DNA of 64,000 nt from Moorena sp. SIOASIH (GTDB lineage: Bacteria; Cyanobacteriota; Cyanobacteriia; Cyanobacteriales; Coleofasciculaceae), in NCBI RefSeq assembly GCF_010671925.1, contig NZ_JAAHIH010000009.1, forward strand, positions 1 to 64,000, in the 5' to 3' direction. Under the pieces are notes generated by a model. That model had not been told where the DNA came from, did no database searches, and worked only from the letters and a program-made list of their open reading frames with translations. Shown here piece after piece: positions 42,977 to 52,260 of this stretch (position 1 is the stretch's first letter; each line of letters opens with the position of its first letter). Position numbers and translations under genes: made by a program.

Positions 42977-45121
42977 TTATTTCTTGCTTAATTCTACCTT
43001 CTGATCGGCCGCTGTTAGAACGCTATCAATTGAATCTTTACCCATTATCAGGCTGACTCCGAAGGCAATTCCAGTCCCATTATAGTTCTTATCTCCCTGA
43101 TGTTTCGGGTGCTCAATAATGGCCAGCTTATCAGTTTCTTTGTAGCCTTTTTGTTCGTAGAGTTCTGGGTTATTGTTGAGTTCGCCTATAGATGTTTCTT
43201 CAACATATTTTTGAATTTCTGATTGCGCATTATTAAGTGAATTTTCAACATTATCTATTCCCACTGAACGGTCTGACGCTACTACCAAAAAACTAAACTC
43301 ATCCCCCCCATGCCTAAATCTAGCCACCTGGACTTTTCCTGTCTTCAACTCTTGTACATGTTCGTCGCAGATCGTGGCCAGTTTATTGTATACCTGATCG
43401 GCACCATTATGCCCTAAAACACTGTTCAGTCCTCCTAAGTTTCTTATGTCTACCTCAACGTAAAAAGCACTCCTCGTCTGAGGGTCACCTTTGACAAATT
43501 CTATCGCATTTCCTACGGATGGTTTTCTATCACTAGCTACATCAAATCCCGTGACGGGGTCTTTTGCATCTGCCCCGCTCTTTCCATATAATCGTATAGC
43601 TGCTTCTTTCGATAATCCTTCTTCCAAGGCGGCTAAGACAAAGTCATTTTCCCTTTTTTGAGCATTATCCACAAAACCGGAATTTGACATACTCCTTTTA
43701 AAGCTTTCTATCCGTTTTCGAGCTCGATATGCACTTAACCCATAACTTAACCCATATTGTAATAATGCCCCTAGCCCCATCAAAAAACCTACTCCCAGTC
43801 TTGCTGCACCATAGCCCGTTAATTGGTATACGTCGGGGTTGGATACAGATTGTTCTGGGTTCTTTCTTGGAGCATTTTGCTTAGAGTAATTCTGAGCAGT
43901 TAGTCCCATTAAATCCGCTTCTTTTTCCAAATCAGCCTGGTCATTTATGACCGCCCCTTTGTACTGGTATGTCGGTTGCACTCGGCCCTGTTTCTGCTGA
44001 ACAACATGCCATGCCTCATGGGGCAAATGCTTCTCCTGCCCCGAAGCCACATGAATATCCGTCCCTTGGGCATAAGCATGGGCTTGCAATTGTCCCGGTT
44101 TATCCGAGTTGTAATGCACCCTTACATCATCCATCGAGTAGCCAGAGAGGTTTTCAATGCCTGTTTTGAGGCGATCGGGCAAGCCAGTTAGGTTGGGGCG
44201 CTGCTGCTCAGAAGATGTGTCTTGGGGATCCCCTGTCATTTCCCCTTTCCCTTGGAGCACGGGATCCCCCACGGATGACGATGGGGTTTCGGTGGCTGGG
44301 TCTTGCTGTAATTGCTCCTGTGGTTGAGGCGATCGCTGCAGTGGATCAGCTTTCAGTTGTACTTGCTGAGTGGGGATCGGATCAAGTCCTTGCCCATCAA
44401 GGTCATTTTCCTGAGGCTTTGGTGCTTGTAACTGCTTATCTGTTATATAGTTTGCTAGGGATTTAGAGTTTGAGGTAGAGAGCGATCGCATTACTTTGGC
44501 AATCATTTCCCCTGACAGTGGTTGACGGTAGTCGGACGAGTAGCCAGAGAGGTTTTCAATGCCTGTTTTGAGGCGATCGGGCAAGCCGGTTAGGTTGGGG
44601 CGCTGCTCCTGAGAAGATCTGTCTTGGGGATCGCCTGTCATTTCCCCTTTCCTTTGGAGCACGGGATCCCCCACCGATGCCGATGGGGTTTCGGTGGCTG
44701 GGTCTTGCTGTAATTGCTCCTGTGGTTGAGGCGATCGCTGCAGTGGATCAGCTTTCAGTTGTACTTGCTGAGTGGGGATCGGATCAAGTCCTTGCCCATC
44801 AAGGTCATTTTCCTGAGGCTTTGGTGGTTGTAAGTGCTGATCTGTTATATAGTTTGCTAGGGATTGAGAATTTGAGGTAGACAGCGATCGCATTACTTTG
44901 GCAATCATTTCCCCTGACAGTGGTTGACGGTAGTCGGATAAGTCGGTTGTTGCTGAGGTGGCTGTTACATTTTGACTGGGCTCGGGAAATTTACCTCCCT
45001 CAAACATGCTCTTTTTCTGACCGATGTTTGGTACTTTCCTTGATAAGACTTTTTGCCTACCGAGATTTGCCATAATACCATCCCTCTTTTCTGTGGTTTT
45101 CGGGTCGGATTTTTTTCTCAC
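42977..45121 (-). CDS. DUF4157 (eCIS core) protein with C-terminal GGDEF domain
   Basis: 714 aa (a Met at residue 17 is an alternative start). Residues 62-195 and 196-329 are a near-identical 134-aa duplication (SDYRQPLSGEMIAKVMRSLS...GIENLSGYS). A DUF4157 domain follows: DDVRVHYNSDKPGQLQAHAY, AQGTDIHVASG, PHEAWHVVQQKQGRV with HEAWH at 368-372. A hydrophobic glycine-rich stretch (about 438-463) then leads to a GGDEF-like domain (about 545-710) with intact RFRHGGDEFSFLV (GGDEF 605-609). DUF4157 marks cargo of extracellular contractile injection systems or related toxin modules; GGDEF suggests nucleotide cyclisation (c-di-GMP or relatives). No injection-system structural gene is in the window. 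Reads leftward and alone apart from the 76-aa gene. Confidence 0.85.
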   Translation of the reverse strand: MRKKSDPKTTEKRDGIMANLGRQKVLSRKVPNIGQKKSMFEGGKFPEPSQNVTATSATTDLSDYRQPLSGEMIAKVMRSLSTSNSQSLANYITDQHLQPPKPQENDLDGQGLDPIPTQQVQLKADPLQRSPQPQEQLQQDPATETPSASVGDPVLQRKGEMTGDPQDRSSQEQRPNLTGLPDRLKTGIENLSGYSSDYRQPLSGEMIAKVMRSLSTSNSKSLANYITDKQLQAPKPQENDLDGQGLDPIPTQQVQLKADPLQRSPQPQEQLQQDPATETPSSSVGDPVLQGKGEMTGDPQDTSSEQQRPNLTGLPDRLKTGIENLSGYSMDDVRVHYNSDKPGQLQAHAYAQGTDIHVASGQEKHLPHEAWHVVQQKQGRVQPTYQYKGAVINDQADLEKEADLMGLTAQNYSKQNAPRKNPEQSVSNPDVYQLTGYGAARLGVGFLMGLGALLQYGLSYGLSAYRARKRIESFKRSMSNSGFVDNAQKRENDFVLAALEEGLSKEAAIRLYGKSGADAKDPVTGFDVASDRKPSVGNAIEFVKGDPQTRSAFYVEVDIRNLGGLNSVLGHNGADQVYNKLATICDEHVQELKTGKVQVARFRHGGDEFSFLVVASDRSVGIDNVENSLNNAQSEIQKYVEETSIGELNNNPELYEQKGYKETDKLAIIEHPKHQGDKNYNGTGIAFGVSLIMGKDSIDSVLTAADQKVELSKK
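44135..44938 (-). repeat. 402-bp tandem duplication inside the DUF4157 gene
   Basis: Units 44135-44536 and 44537-44938 differ at few positions (for example tctgatgg versus t-variants around 44210 and 44610). Each contains HIP1 octamers. The period of 402 keeps the reading frame. Confidence 0.9.
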
Positions 45122-45435
45122 TGTTCTGCCCGCATTATACCCCTAGGCTGCAGGGCTGTTTCATAGTCAGTATAGATCTACTTAAACAAATGGCGTTACC
45201 CTCGATGTAAGATGATAGCGAACAGCGATTTTTATTAAATAATTTTAGATATGAACAGTCTAGTTAAAAAACCTGACTGACAAAAGGTGGTGAGTGTTTT
45301 GTCAAACTGTCTATCAGATGGATAATTGAGGGATTAAAAAAGCTGAGTGGGAGCCAGCGTTCGCGCGATGCGCGATGCCACTCAAAACCATAGGAACGCA
45401 CTCGAAAAAAAACTCCCGCCTCTACAATGCCCTTC
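45122..45435. other. Upstream region of the DUF4157 gene
   Basis: No gene seen. A short repeated gcgcgatgcgcgatgc occurs near 45363-45378; the region ends at the ISAs1 relic. Confidence 0.4.
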
Positions 45436-46334
45436 CCAGGCACTCACCATATGAATGGCTCCAAGGTTACCAAAAATTTTGGGTATAAAGCCCCGTCCTT
45501 CTAGGAGACGAAACCTTAGACAGTGGAGCCTTAATCAAAAAGTTTTAACCCTTATATGCATAGCCTGCCAACCATAAAGGCGACCCTGTCTTACGGTAAC
45601 TTCAACGGACGGCTTTTCATGATTATGTGATAGAATAAAACCATAAGCAATAAACTTTTTGTCAGATAGGTACTATCTAATCATAAGTAGACAACGTAAA
45701 AAATATGTATGAGATACGTATTGCGTAATTTGGTCTAACGACTACAACGTCTATGAAAAACTTAGATAAAAAAGTATCTGTCCCAAAATACAAATAAAAA
45801 AGGTACGGTGGGGCACACCGAAACCATTATCTATGATCTAAACCCTTGGGGAGATTTGTCCTCTACTAAACCTGGTTCCGGCCAGGCCCACGCAAGACGA
45901 GTCGTAGATCCAAGAATCCCCGTTCTTCCTTCGGCGGGGAGTGTCAATACCTGTATCATCGGAATGGCGCAGGGTTTTTCCATTCCATTGCTATTACACT
46001 ACCGCAGCTTAGTTGGGCAACTGCCTGAATCCAATTGAGAAAACACTGCTGCAATTGTTGTGGCTCAAGTCGGACAAAAACTCTTGCAATTGTGTCATGG
46101 GAGGCAATGCCGTTGGGTAACCCAAGAGACGCCCTCCAACAACTGTTGCTTGGCTAAACCATAATTTTCAATATCTACCCAACTCTCGGCCAGACAAATC
46201 ACAGCGCAAATTGTTACAGCTAGAATATCGAGCAAGCGATGTTCCACCAAATGTTCAATTCTTGGATCATCTAAGTCTCCGAAATGTTCCATCAGGCTTG
46301 CAGTTGGGTCTACATCAATTGCCATGGTGAACAA
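45436..46334 (-). pseudogene. ISAs1-family transposase, 5' half, frameshifted and split
   Basis: Reads leftward from ATG near 46334: MEHFGDLDDPRIEHLVEHRL, LDILAVTICAVICLAESWVD, then after a frameshift near 46120 LGLPNGIASHDTIARVFVRL, EPQQLQQCFLNWIQAVAQLS, VIAMEW; a further shift leads to KTLRHSDDTG. At about 45950 it is broken by relic C, and on the far side (45436-45464) LGAIHMVSAW, the next conserved block, resumes for about ten codons before being lost. Confidence 0.8.
45487..45947 (-). mobile_element. IS605-type relic C inserted in the ISAs1 relic
   Basis: In reverse orientation: ttgacactccccgccgaagg at 45947 leftward, and the other end ...aaggacggggctttat at 45487. The inside contains gtgtgcccca/ccgtacc (shared with relic A) and a gacgaaaccttag...gtggagcctt block (shared with relic B). 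No transposase. Both flanks are ISAs1, so insertion order is clear. Confidence 0.65.
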
Positions 46335-46535
46335 GGGCTATAGGACAGTTAAAGTCTACCTGAATATTACTCTTCTGAAACTGTATGGGTTTGACCTGGG
46401 TGATCTGACGGTTAAGGGTTGGCGCTTGACGGTTAACTGTTAGAGTTGTGCGTTGGTTGATTTTTCCTTAAGTATCTTAATTTTTTGATAAATTTTGATA
46501 AATAATGATATAGGAGTCTCAAATAAAGCCTAGCG
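46335..46535. other. Intergenic region upstream of deoC
   Basis: Short; holds ggttaa/ttgacgg words of the heptamer type (46408-46440) and a candidate AT-rich promoter region. Confidence 0.4.
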
Positions 46536-47216
46536 ATGGATATAGACTATCCAGACATTGATATTGCTCCCCTAATCGACCATGCCCTGCTTATTCCCAT
46601 GGCTACACCAGAGCAGGTGGAAAAATGGTGTCAAGAGGCAGACCAATATAAGTTTGCTACAGTGTGTGTCCCGCCAGTTTACGTCAAACAAGCGGCTGAA
46701 CTCCTCCACAGTAGAGTACCAAAGGTTTGTACTGTAATTGGTTTTCCTATTGGTGCCACAACCCCCACTGCTAAGCTTTACGAAGCCCAAGAGGCAGTGG
46801 AAAATGGAGCGACAGAGCTAGATGTAATGATTCACCTCGGTGGCTTGAAAGCGGGCAAAACAGAGGAACTTTACCAAGAAATTGCCCAAATCTGTGAAGA
46901 AACGGGTAAAACCGTCAAAGTCATCTTGGAAACTACTCTGCTGAGTGATACGGAAAAACGTCTTGCTGCGGAAATATGTATGGATGCTGGGGCGCAATTT
47001 ATCAAAACCAGCACTGGCTGGAATGGTGGTGCCACAGTTGATGATGTCCGATTTTTGAAAAAAGTGACTAAGGGACAAGTTGGAATCAAGGCATCAGGAG
47101 GTATCCGAACCATCCAGCAAGCGTTCGATTTAGTCGTTGCTGGAGCAACCAGGCTAGGCACCTCCCGTGGTCCTGACTTGCTGCGACAACGGGATAACCT
47201 GGAAATTAAGAATTAA
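46536..47216 (+). CDS. deoC: Deoxyribose-phosphate aldolase
   Basis: 226 aa. Cleaves 2-deoxyribose 5-phosphate to glyceraldehyde 3-phosphate and acetaldehyde through a Schiff base; the lysine lies in FIKTSTGW and the second Lys in GIKASGGIRT. ELDVMIHLGGLKAG is also typical. The final codons EIKN and the stop fall inside the following heptamer array, so the C-terminus has been rewritten by repeat DNA. Upstream of recO, a pairing common in cyanobacteria. Confidence 0.95.
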   Translation: MDIDYPDIDIAPLIDHALLIPMATPEQVEKWCQEADQYKFATVCVPPVYVKQAAELLHSRVPKVCTVIGFPIGATTPTAKLYEAQEAVENGATELDVMIHLGGLKAGKTEELYQEIAQICEETGKTVKVILETTLLSDTEKRLAAEICMDAGAQFIKTSTGWNGGATVDDVRFLKKVTKGQVGIKASGGIRTIQQAFDLVVAGATRLGTSRGPDLLRQRDNLEIKN

Positions 47217-47337
47217 GAATTAAGAATTAAGAATAAAAAATAAAAAATAAAAAATAAAAAATAAAAAAAAATTAAGAATTAAGAATTAAGAATTAAGAAT
47301 TAAAAATTAAGAATTAAAAATTAAACTTAAAAATTAG
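47205..47337. repeat. Heptamer arrays (aattaag) and (aaaaaat)
   Basis: Heptamers aattaag, then aaaaaat, then aattaag and aattaaa again. They begin before the deoC stop and end just before the recO start. Confidence 0.9.
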
Positions 47338-47353
47338 CAAGTAATAATGACTA

Positions 47354-48289
47354 ATGAGTCAAACCTACAAAGCCACTGGAATTAATCTGAAAAGTATACC
47401 GCTGGGGGAAGCGGACAGGTTGGTGACAATTTTAACTAGGGAGTTGGGTCTGATTCGGGTAGTGGCACCAGGGGCAAGGAAGCAGAAATCGAAGTTAGGT
47501 GGTAGGAGTGGTTTGTTTGTGGTCAATCAACTACTGCTGGCAAAAGGGCGATCCCTAGATAAAATTATCCAAGCAGAAACTACAGAATCCTACCCAGGAT
47601 TGAGTCAGGAGCTCAGTAAACTGGCAGCTAGCCAGTATCTGGCAGAATTAGTTCTCTGTCATGCTTTGAGTGAGCAGCCTCAGGAAGAACTCTACGAACT
47701 ACTTAATGAACATCTACGGCGTCTGGAGCAGTTACCTAAAATTACTGCTAATCCCTCAGGCTTGTCTTTAGTGTTAGCCCATTTGTCCCATGGTGTCTTT
47801 CACCTGCTTGCCCTGGCCGGAATAGCACCTCAAGTGCAACTGTGTTGTATCACACAACACAGTTTAAGGCCAGATTTAACTGACCCGAATTGGCGGGTTG
47901 GTTTTAGTGTAGAAGCAGGTGGAACTATTAGTTTAGTCAGTCATGAGTCCAATAGGAAGCATTTACCCAATCAAACTATTCCGAATAAAGCAAAAAGCTT
48001 GACTCAAACCACTGGCAACCCTGATACTGATGTCATCCTACCCCCTCCTCCACGAGTAAATCATCAGCTGAATGCTCTGGAGTTAACCCTGCTTCAACAA
48101 CTGGCAGCTGCTGAATTACCTCAGCTGACTACACTATTAAAAGACCCATTAGGAGGGTGGAAGGCGGCTGAGTCTGTAGATTCACTCTGGGTGAAGCTGG
48201 AGCGAATTTTACGAGACTACGCTCAGTATCACTTTGGTCGCTCAATTCGCTCAGCGGCTTTAGTAGATTCGTTGTGGTCTGTTAATTAA
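47354..48289 (+). CDS. recO: DNA repair protein RecO
   Basis: 311 aa. Helps RecR load RecA in RecFOR gap repair. N-terminal OB fold (YKATGINLKSIPLGEADRLV, LIRVVAPGARKQKSKLGGRS) and a helical C-terminal part. The CxxC zinc pattern of some RecO proteins is missing; one Cys pair (CCITQH) is in its place. The middle (about 200-230) is a low-complexity stretch (NQTIPNKAKSLTQTTGNPDT) longer than usual. Confidence 0.9.
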   Translation: MSQTYKATGINLKSIPLGEADRLVTILTRELGLIRVVAPGARKQKSKLGGRSGLFVVNQLLLAKGRSLDKIIQAETTESYPGLSQELSKLAASQYLAELVLCHALSEQPQEELYELLNEHLRRLEQLPKITANPSGLSLVLAHLSHGVFHLLALAGIAPQVQLCCITQHSLRPDLTDPNWRVGFSVEAGGTISLVSHESNRKHLPNQTIPNKAKSLTQTTGNPDTDVILPPPPRVNHQLNALELTLLQQLAAAELPQLTTLLKDPLGGWKAAESVDSLWVKLERILRDYAQYHFGRSIRSAALVDSLWSVN

Positions 48290-48356
48290 TACTAAATAAT
48301 GACTATTGAAAAAAGTTGTTACTGGTAATAAAAAAGCCTAACCCAGAAAAGCCAGA

Positions 48357-49796
48357 ATGCAATCATCGGAGACTGGAAAAAATCAAAAACACTCCCCAGA
48401 CCCCAAGTCTGATTTCACCAAGTCTGATTTGGTGGCAAAACCCTCATCGAGCAGTGATGAGCTAAGCGATCAGGAACTGGATTCATCACCGGATAAAGGA
48501 TTTATACCAGTTCTAAAAAATTCCAACTTCTTAGCCCTATGGAGTGGTCAAGTCTTCTCTCAGTTAGCAGACAAGGTTTATCTGGTGTTAATGATTGCCT
48601 TGATAACCAGTCGCTTTCAAGATGCTGATCAAACTATCAGTGGCTGGGTATCAGCGATCATGATTGCCTTTACCATCCCAGCAGTTCTATTTGGTTCCTT
48701 GGCTGGCGTCTATGTGGATCGGTGGTCAAAAAAAGATGTGCTGGTACTAACCAATCTGTTGCGAGGGGCACTGGTGTTGTTAGTGCCTGGGTTGTTGTCT
48801 TTAACTCAAGGCTCGACATCAGTCTCCAATCTGCCACTAGGCTTTTATGTCTTATTAGTGATTACCTTTCTAGTCTCTACCCTGACCCAATTTTTTGCCC
48901 CAGCAGAACAAGCGGTAATTCCCTTGATTGTGAAATCGCAGCACCTACTGTCGGCCAACTCCCTATATACTACAACCATGATGGCTTCCTTAATCATTGG
49001 TTTTGCTGTGGGTGAACCGTTGTTAGCCTTAGCGGATAGGTTGGGAGCTCAGCTAAATTTCGGGGTTTACTTGGGGAAAGAAGTTTTGGTAGGAGGGTCT
49101 TATGCGATCGCAGGATTAGTGTTGTTGTTACTGAGAACTGGTGAAAATCGGGCAAAGTCTAACGCTGAGCAACCTCATGTATGGGCGGACATTTCCGATG
49201 GTCTGCGTTACGTACAACACCATCGGCGTGTGCGCAATGCTATGATTCAACAAGTTATTCTGTTTTCCGTTTTTGCTGCTTTAGCGGTTCTGGCGGTAAG
49301 ACTCGCGGAAAACCTCCCTGGGATCACAGCTTCCCAGTTTGGCTTCTTGTTAGCAGCCGGTGGGATTGGGATGGCGATTAGTGCAGCAATCCTAGGAAAC
49401 TGGTTTGATGAAACCTCCCATGTAAATTTAAGTCTGTCTGGTTCTGTGGGTATGGGAGTAGCCTTAGTAGGTTTGTCCCTATTCACTAACAATCTCTGGC
49501 TGGCGTTACTGATGACAATGGTATTGGGGGGGTTTGGGGCTTTGGTCGGTATCCCGATGCAGACTACCATCCAGGCAGAAACACCAGAAGACATGCGGGG
49601 CAAAGTTTTCGGACTACAAAACAATGCTATTAATATCGCCTTGAGTTTACCATTAGCCCTAGCGGGGATCGCAGAAACTTGGTTGGGTTTACAACCTGTA
49701 TTTCTAGGTTTAGCAGCACTTGTGTTCTTAGGTGGGTTCTTAAACTGGTATATTTCCGGTAAAGGATTAAATAATTTCAATAAACGTCATAAATAG
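48357..49796 (+). CDS. MFS transporter
   Basis: 479 aa. After a 45-residue charged, Ser/Asp-rich N-terminus come about 12 hydrophobic helices with the loop 2-3 motif AGVYVDRWSKKDVL and the EDMRGKVFGL loop 8-9, as in the DHA3-like (macrolide-type) exporter branch. Substrate unknown. Follows recO by 67 bp and precedes a glycosyltransferase by 20 bp; likely cotranscribed with the latter. Confidence 0.88.
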   Translation: MQSSETGKNQKHSPDPKSDFTKSDLVAKPSSSSDELSDQELDSSPDKGFIPVLKNSNFLALWSGQVFSQLADKVYLVLMIALITSRFQDADQTISGWVSAIMIAFTIPAVLFGSLAGVYVDRWSKKDVLVLTNLLRGALVLLVPGLLSLTQGSTSVSNLPLGFYVLLVITFLVSTLTQFFAPAEQAVIPLIVKSQHLLSANSLYTTTMMASLIIGFAVGEPLLALADRLGAQLNFGVYLGKEVLVGGSYAIAGLVLLLLRTGENRAKSNAEQPHVWADISDGLRYVQHHRRVRNAMIQQVILFSVFAALAVLAVRLAENLPGITASQFGFLLAAGGIGMAISAAILGNWFDETSHVNLSLSGSVGMGVALVGLSLFTNNLWLALLMTMVLGGFGALVGIPMQTTIQAETPEDMRGKVFGLQNNAINIALSLPLALAGIAETWLGLQPVFLGLAALVFLGGFLNWYISGKGLNNFNKRHK

Positions 49797-49816
49797 AGAT
49801 TAAACTACCAACCGGA

Positions 49817-50974
49817 ATGCATATCGCCTGGCTCGGAAAAAAATCCCCTTTTTGTGGTAACGTCACCTACAATCGAGAAGTGACCAATGCTCTGCTCGAC
49901 CGGGGCTACCAGGTCAGTTTCCTCCACTTTGCCCAAGAAGAAGAGGACCGGACTTGGTGGGGTTGTCAGGAGGTACCACTGCCTTGCTTGTACAAGTCTC
50001 AGATGTATACCATTCCAACCCTAACCGCCAGTAAGGTTTTGAAGCGATCGCTACAGGAGCTCAAACCTGATCTCGTCCATGCTTCCTTAACTTTATCTCC
50101 TTTAGACTTCCTGTTACCGGAAATCTGTACCGAACTCAATTTACCCTTAGTGGCGACCTTCCATCCCCCCTTTGATGGTAAACGACGCAATTTGCAATCG
50201 GGAACCCAATTGCTGACCTATCAAGTTTATGCGCCGTTTCTCGCCCACTACGACCGAGTGATTATCTTTTCTCAACTCCAACGGGATGTCCTAATCCGGG
50301 TTGGGGTTCCTGATCACAAGCTAGCAGTGATTCCCAATGGGGTGGATGTCCAGAAATATTCTCCAGGATATTCCCAGTTTACCTCTGAGTTTACATCCGA
50401 GTTCAAAGGGCAACGCCTGTTTGTTTATCAAGGTCGGATTGCTACGGAAAAAAATGTTGAAGCGCTGCTGCGAGCTTGGAAACACTGTAACCTCGGTGAA
50501 TCCAGCAAGCTAGTGATTGCTGGTGATGGACCGTTATTAGCTTCATTGAAACCATTTTATGGGGAAGAACACAATATCATTTGGCTAGGATTTGTGGCTT
50601 CCGAACAACAACGGATTGAGATTTTGCGAGCAGCGGATGTGTTTATTTTACCTTCTCTATTGGAAGGGCTGTCCTTATCATTACTGGAAGCCATGGCTTG
50701 TGGTGTGGCTTGTGTAGCCACAGATGCTGGAGCTGATGGGGAAGTGTTAGAGGATGGTGCTGGAGTAATTCTCAATACCCATGGGGTGACATCCCAACTG
50801 AAAACCCTATTGCCCCTATTGCGTGACCACAGAGACTGGACTACTTTGCTTGGTCACAAAGCTAGGGCAAGGGTTCTAGAGCGCTATACCTTAAGTGGGA
50901 ATATTACTCAGCTCGAAAGGCTTTATGAAGAGGTTGTAAAAATTAGGCTTGTGCAATTGAGTCGTCGTGCTTAG
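49817..50974 (+). CDS. Glycosyltransferase family 4
   Basis: 385 aa, GT-B. N-terminal AWLGKKSPFCGNVTYNREVT, DLVHASLTLSPLDFLLPE; C-terminal LFVYQGRIATEKNVEALLRA, VIAGDGPLL, and the EX7E-type LPSLLEGLSLSLLEAMACG. A short direct repeat (tttacctctgag / tttacatccgag) adds FTSEFTSEF near residue 195. Probably makes a glycolipid or polysaccharide; acceptor unknown. Confidence 0.9.
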   Translation: MHIAWLGKKSPFCGNVTYNREVTNALLDRGYQVSFLHFAQEEEDRTWWGCQEVPLPCLYKSQMYTIPTLTASKVLKRSLQELKPDLVHASLTLSPLDFLLPEICTELNLPLVATFHPPFDGKRRNLQSGTQLLTYQVYAPFLAHYDRVIIFSQLQRDVLIRVGVPDHKLAVIPNGVDVQKYSPGYSQFTSEFTSEFKGQRLFVYQGRIATEKNVEALLRAWKHCNLGESSKLVIAGDGPLLASLKPFYGEEHNIIWLGFVASEQQRIEILRAADVFILPSLLEGLSLSLLEAMACGVACVATDAGADGEVLEDGAGVILNTHGVTSQLKTLLPLLRDHRDWTTLLGHKARARVLERYTLSGNITQLERLYEEVVKIRLVQLSRRA

Positions 50975-51098
50975 TCTTAGTTTTTTTGTTGTTTGGGAAT
51001 TTACCCTCATGCTAAGTTGCCCTTATGGTGAAGAGGGTATACAAACTTAATCTACTCCTCAATAACTTACGCACTCAGTCCTGTTTATAACTTAGAAC

Positions 51099-51503
51099 CT
51101 ACCCATAAGAGCTGAGTATTTCGAGTTTTGAAGGTTTGTTGCTACTCTTTGAGGAATAAGAAAGATATGCTTTACGTTGTTGGTAAATCTCAGAGAGTCG
51201 AGTCATCCCTTCTTCTGTATATCGTTTAGCTTCTCGCCAAATTGCTGACCATACTGTTTCCAATGCTCTTAACTCTCGGCAAGAACGAATCAGGGTACAA
51301 CAAGCAGCTATCCACTGTTCTAGCTGACGGTAGCTAATGAAGTAGCCGCCTCTTCCTTGAATATGTACCCATAGTACATGAGCCCACTTTTGCCATCGCC
51401 AGACTCGACTAGGGTCAATTTTTAGATATCTGCTGAGTTGTCTACGAGTGATGACGAAGGTTTGAGGATTGATGCGACGGCGAAGAAAGTTCATAAGATT
51501 CAA
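51099..51503 (-). CDS. Hypothetical protein with HTH-like N-terminus
   Basis: 134 aa. FVITRRQLSRYLKIDPSRVW has helix-turn-helix character, then a Trp-rich segment (RWQKWAHVLWVHIQGRGGYF) and a basic, helical remainder. Short, Arg- and Trp-rich, unlike a transposase I know. Small DNA-binding protein is plausible only. Confidence 0.55.
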   Translation of the reverse strand: MNLMNFLRRRINPQTFVITRRQLSRYLKIDPSRVWRWQKWAHVLWVHIQGRGGYFISYRQLEQWIAACCTLIRSCRELRALETVWSAIWREAKRYTEEGMTRLSEIYQQRKAYLSYSSKSSNKPSKLEILSSYG

Positions 51504-51597
51504 TCATGTTGAATTGTGACTTGGACTTAAACAGCGACCAGGAGCAAAAGGGGAAAGGGACATTTTTCCCTTTCCCCTTAGGAAAAATTGAGGGAGG

Positions 51598-51852
51598 TTA
51601 ATTGGTAGAAACGTAGCGAGTAAGAGCACGCATCTGTTTACCAGGAATGGAAGCAGGCATTAAGGGACTCCATTCCCTGATTTCAGCAAAGCCGAGTTTG
51701 TATTGGGTATGGATGATTTTGGTGATGCCGTTACTTGAACCAATGACTAGGATTCGCACAGGTTCTCGCTTGGGTTCAGCTGGTGTGGGAGTAGGCTCGG
51801 AGGCTGGTACCGAGGGAGTTTTTTCAGACTCTGGTAGAGAGTTGTTGGACAT
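51598..51852 (-). CDS. Conserved small cyanobacterial protein
   Basis: 84 aa. A Pro/Glu-rich N-terminus precedes a conserved-looking core (VRILVIGSSNGITKIIHTQY, KLGFAEIREWSPLMPAS). I recognise the core from cyanobacterial genomes, where it is often encoded with toxin-antitoxin-like or phage-type neighbours, with no function known. Divergent from the XRE gene. Confidence 0.6.
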   Translation of the reverse strand: MSNNSLPESEKTPSVPASEPTPTPAEPKREPVRILVIGSSNGITKIIHTQYKLGFAEIREWSPLMPASIPGKQMRALTRYVSTN

Positions 51853-51963
51853 AGGGATTGACCTTCTTAACGATTGTTACCGAATGGACTACAACTAGTC
51901 TACCTCAATGTAGTCCATTTGGTTCCATTTACTCAGTTGTGAGTAAATGACAAAATTTGAGGC

Positions 51964-52209
51964 ATGGGAAAAGCAGGCAAAGCCCTTAAACAAGTATTGG
52001 AAAGCTACGGCATCAGCCAGAATCGAGTTGCTGTGCTGATGGGAATTGGGCGTTCCAATATTTATCGTTGGGTTAATGAAATCAGAGATCCAGGCGCTGA
52101 GATGGTGATTCAACTTCGGGATGCGCTATATCAGATTAATCCAGCAGCAGCAGAAGATTTTGTTAAGCTTTATTTGGGTCGTCCCAAGCAAGACAACGAT
52201 TCCTCTTAA
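51964..52209 (+). CDS. XRE-family helix-turn-helix regulator
   Basis: 81 aa. HTH core LKQVLESYGISQNRVAVLMG then IGRSNIYRWVNEIRDPGAEM; no extra domain. Size and fold fit a small repressor or antitoxin. It precedes the Uma2 gene by 51 bp. Confidence 0.78.
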   Translation: MGKAGKALKQVLESYGISQNRVAVLMGIGRSNIYRWVNEIRDPGAEMVIQLRDALYQINPAAAEDFVKLYLGRPKQDNDSS

Positions 52210-52260
52210 TTGCGAAGCAATTCCTAGATATATCTATAAGGGGTAACTTGACATTTATCC

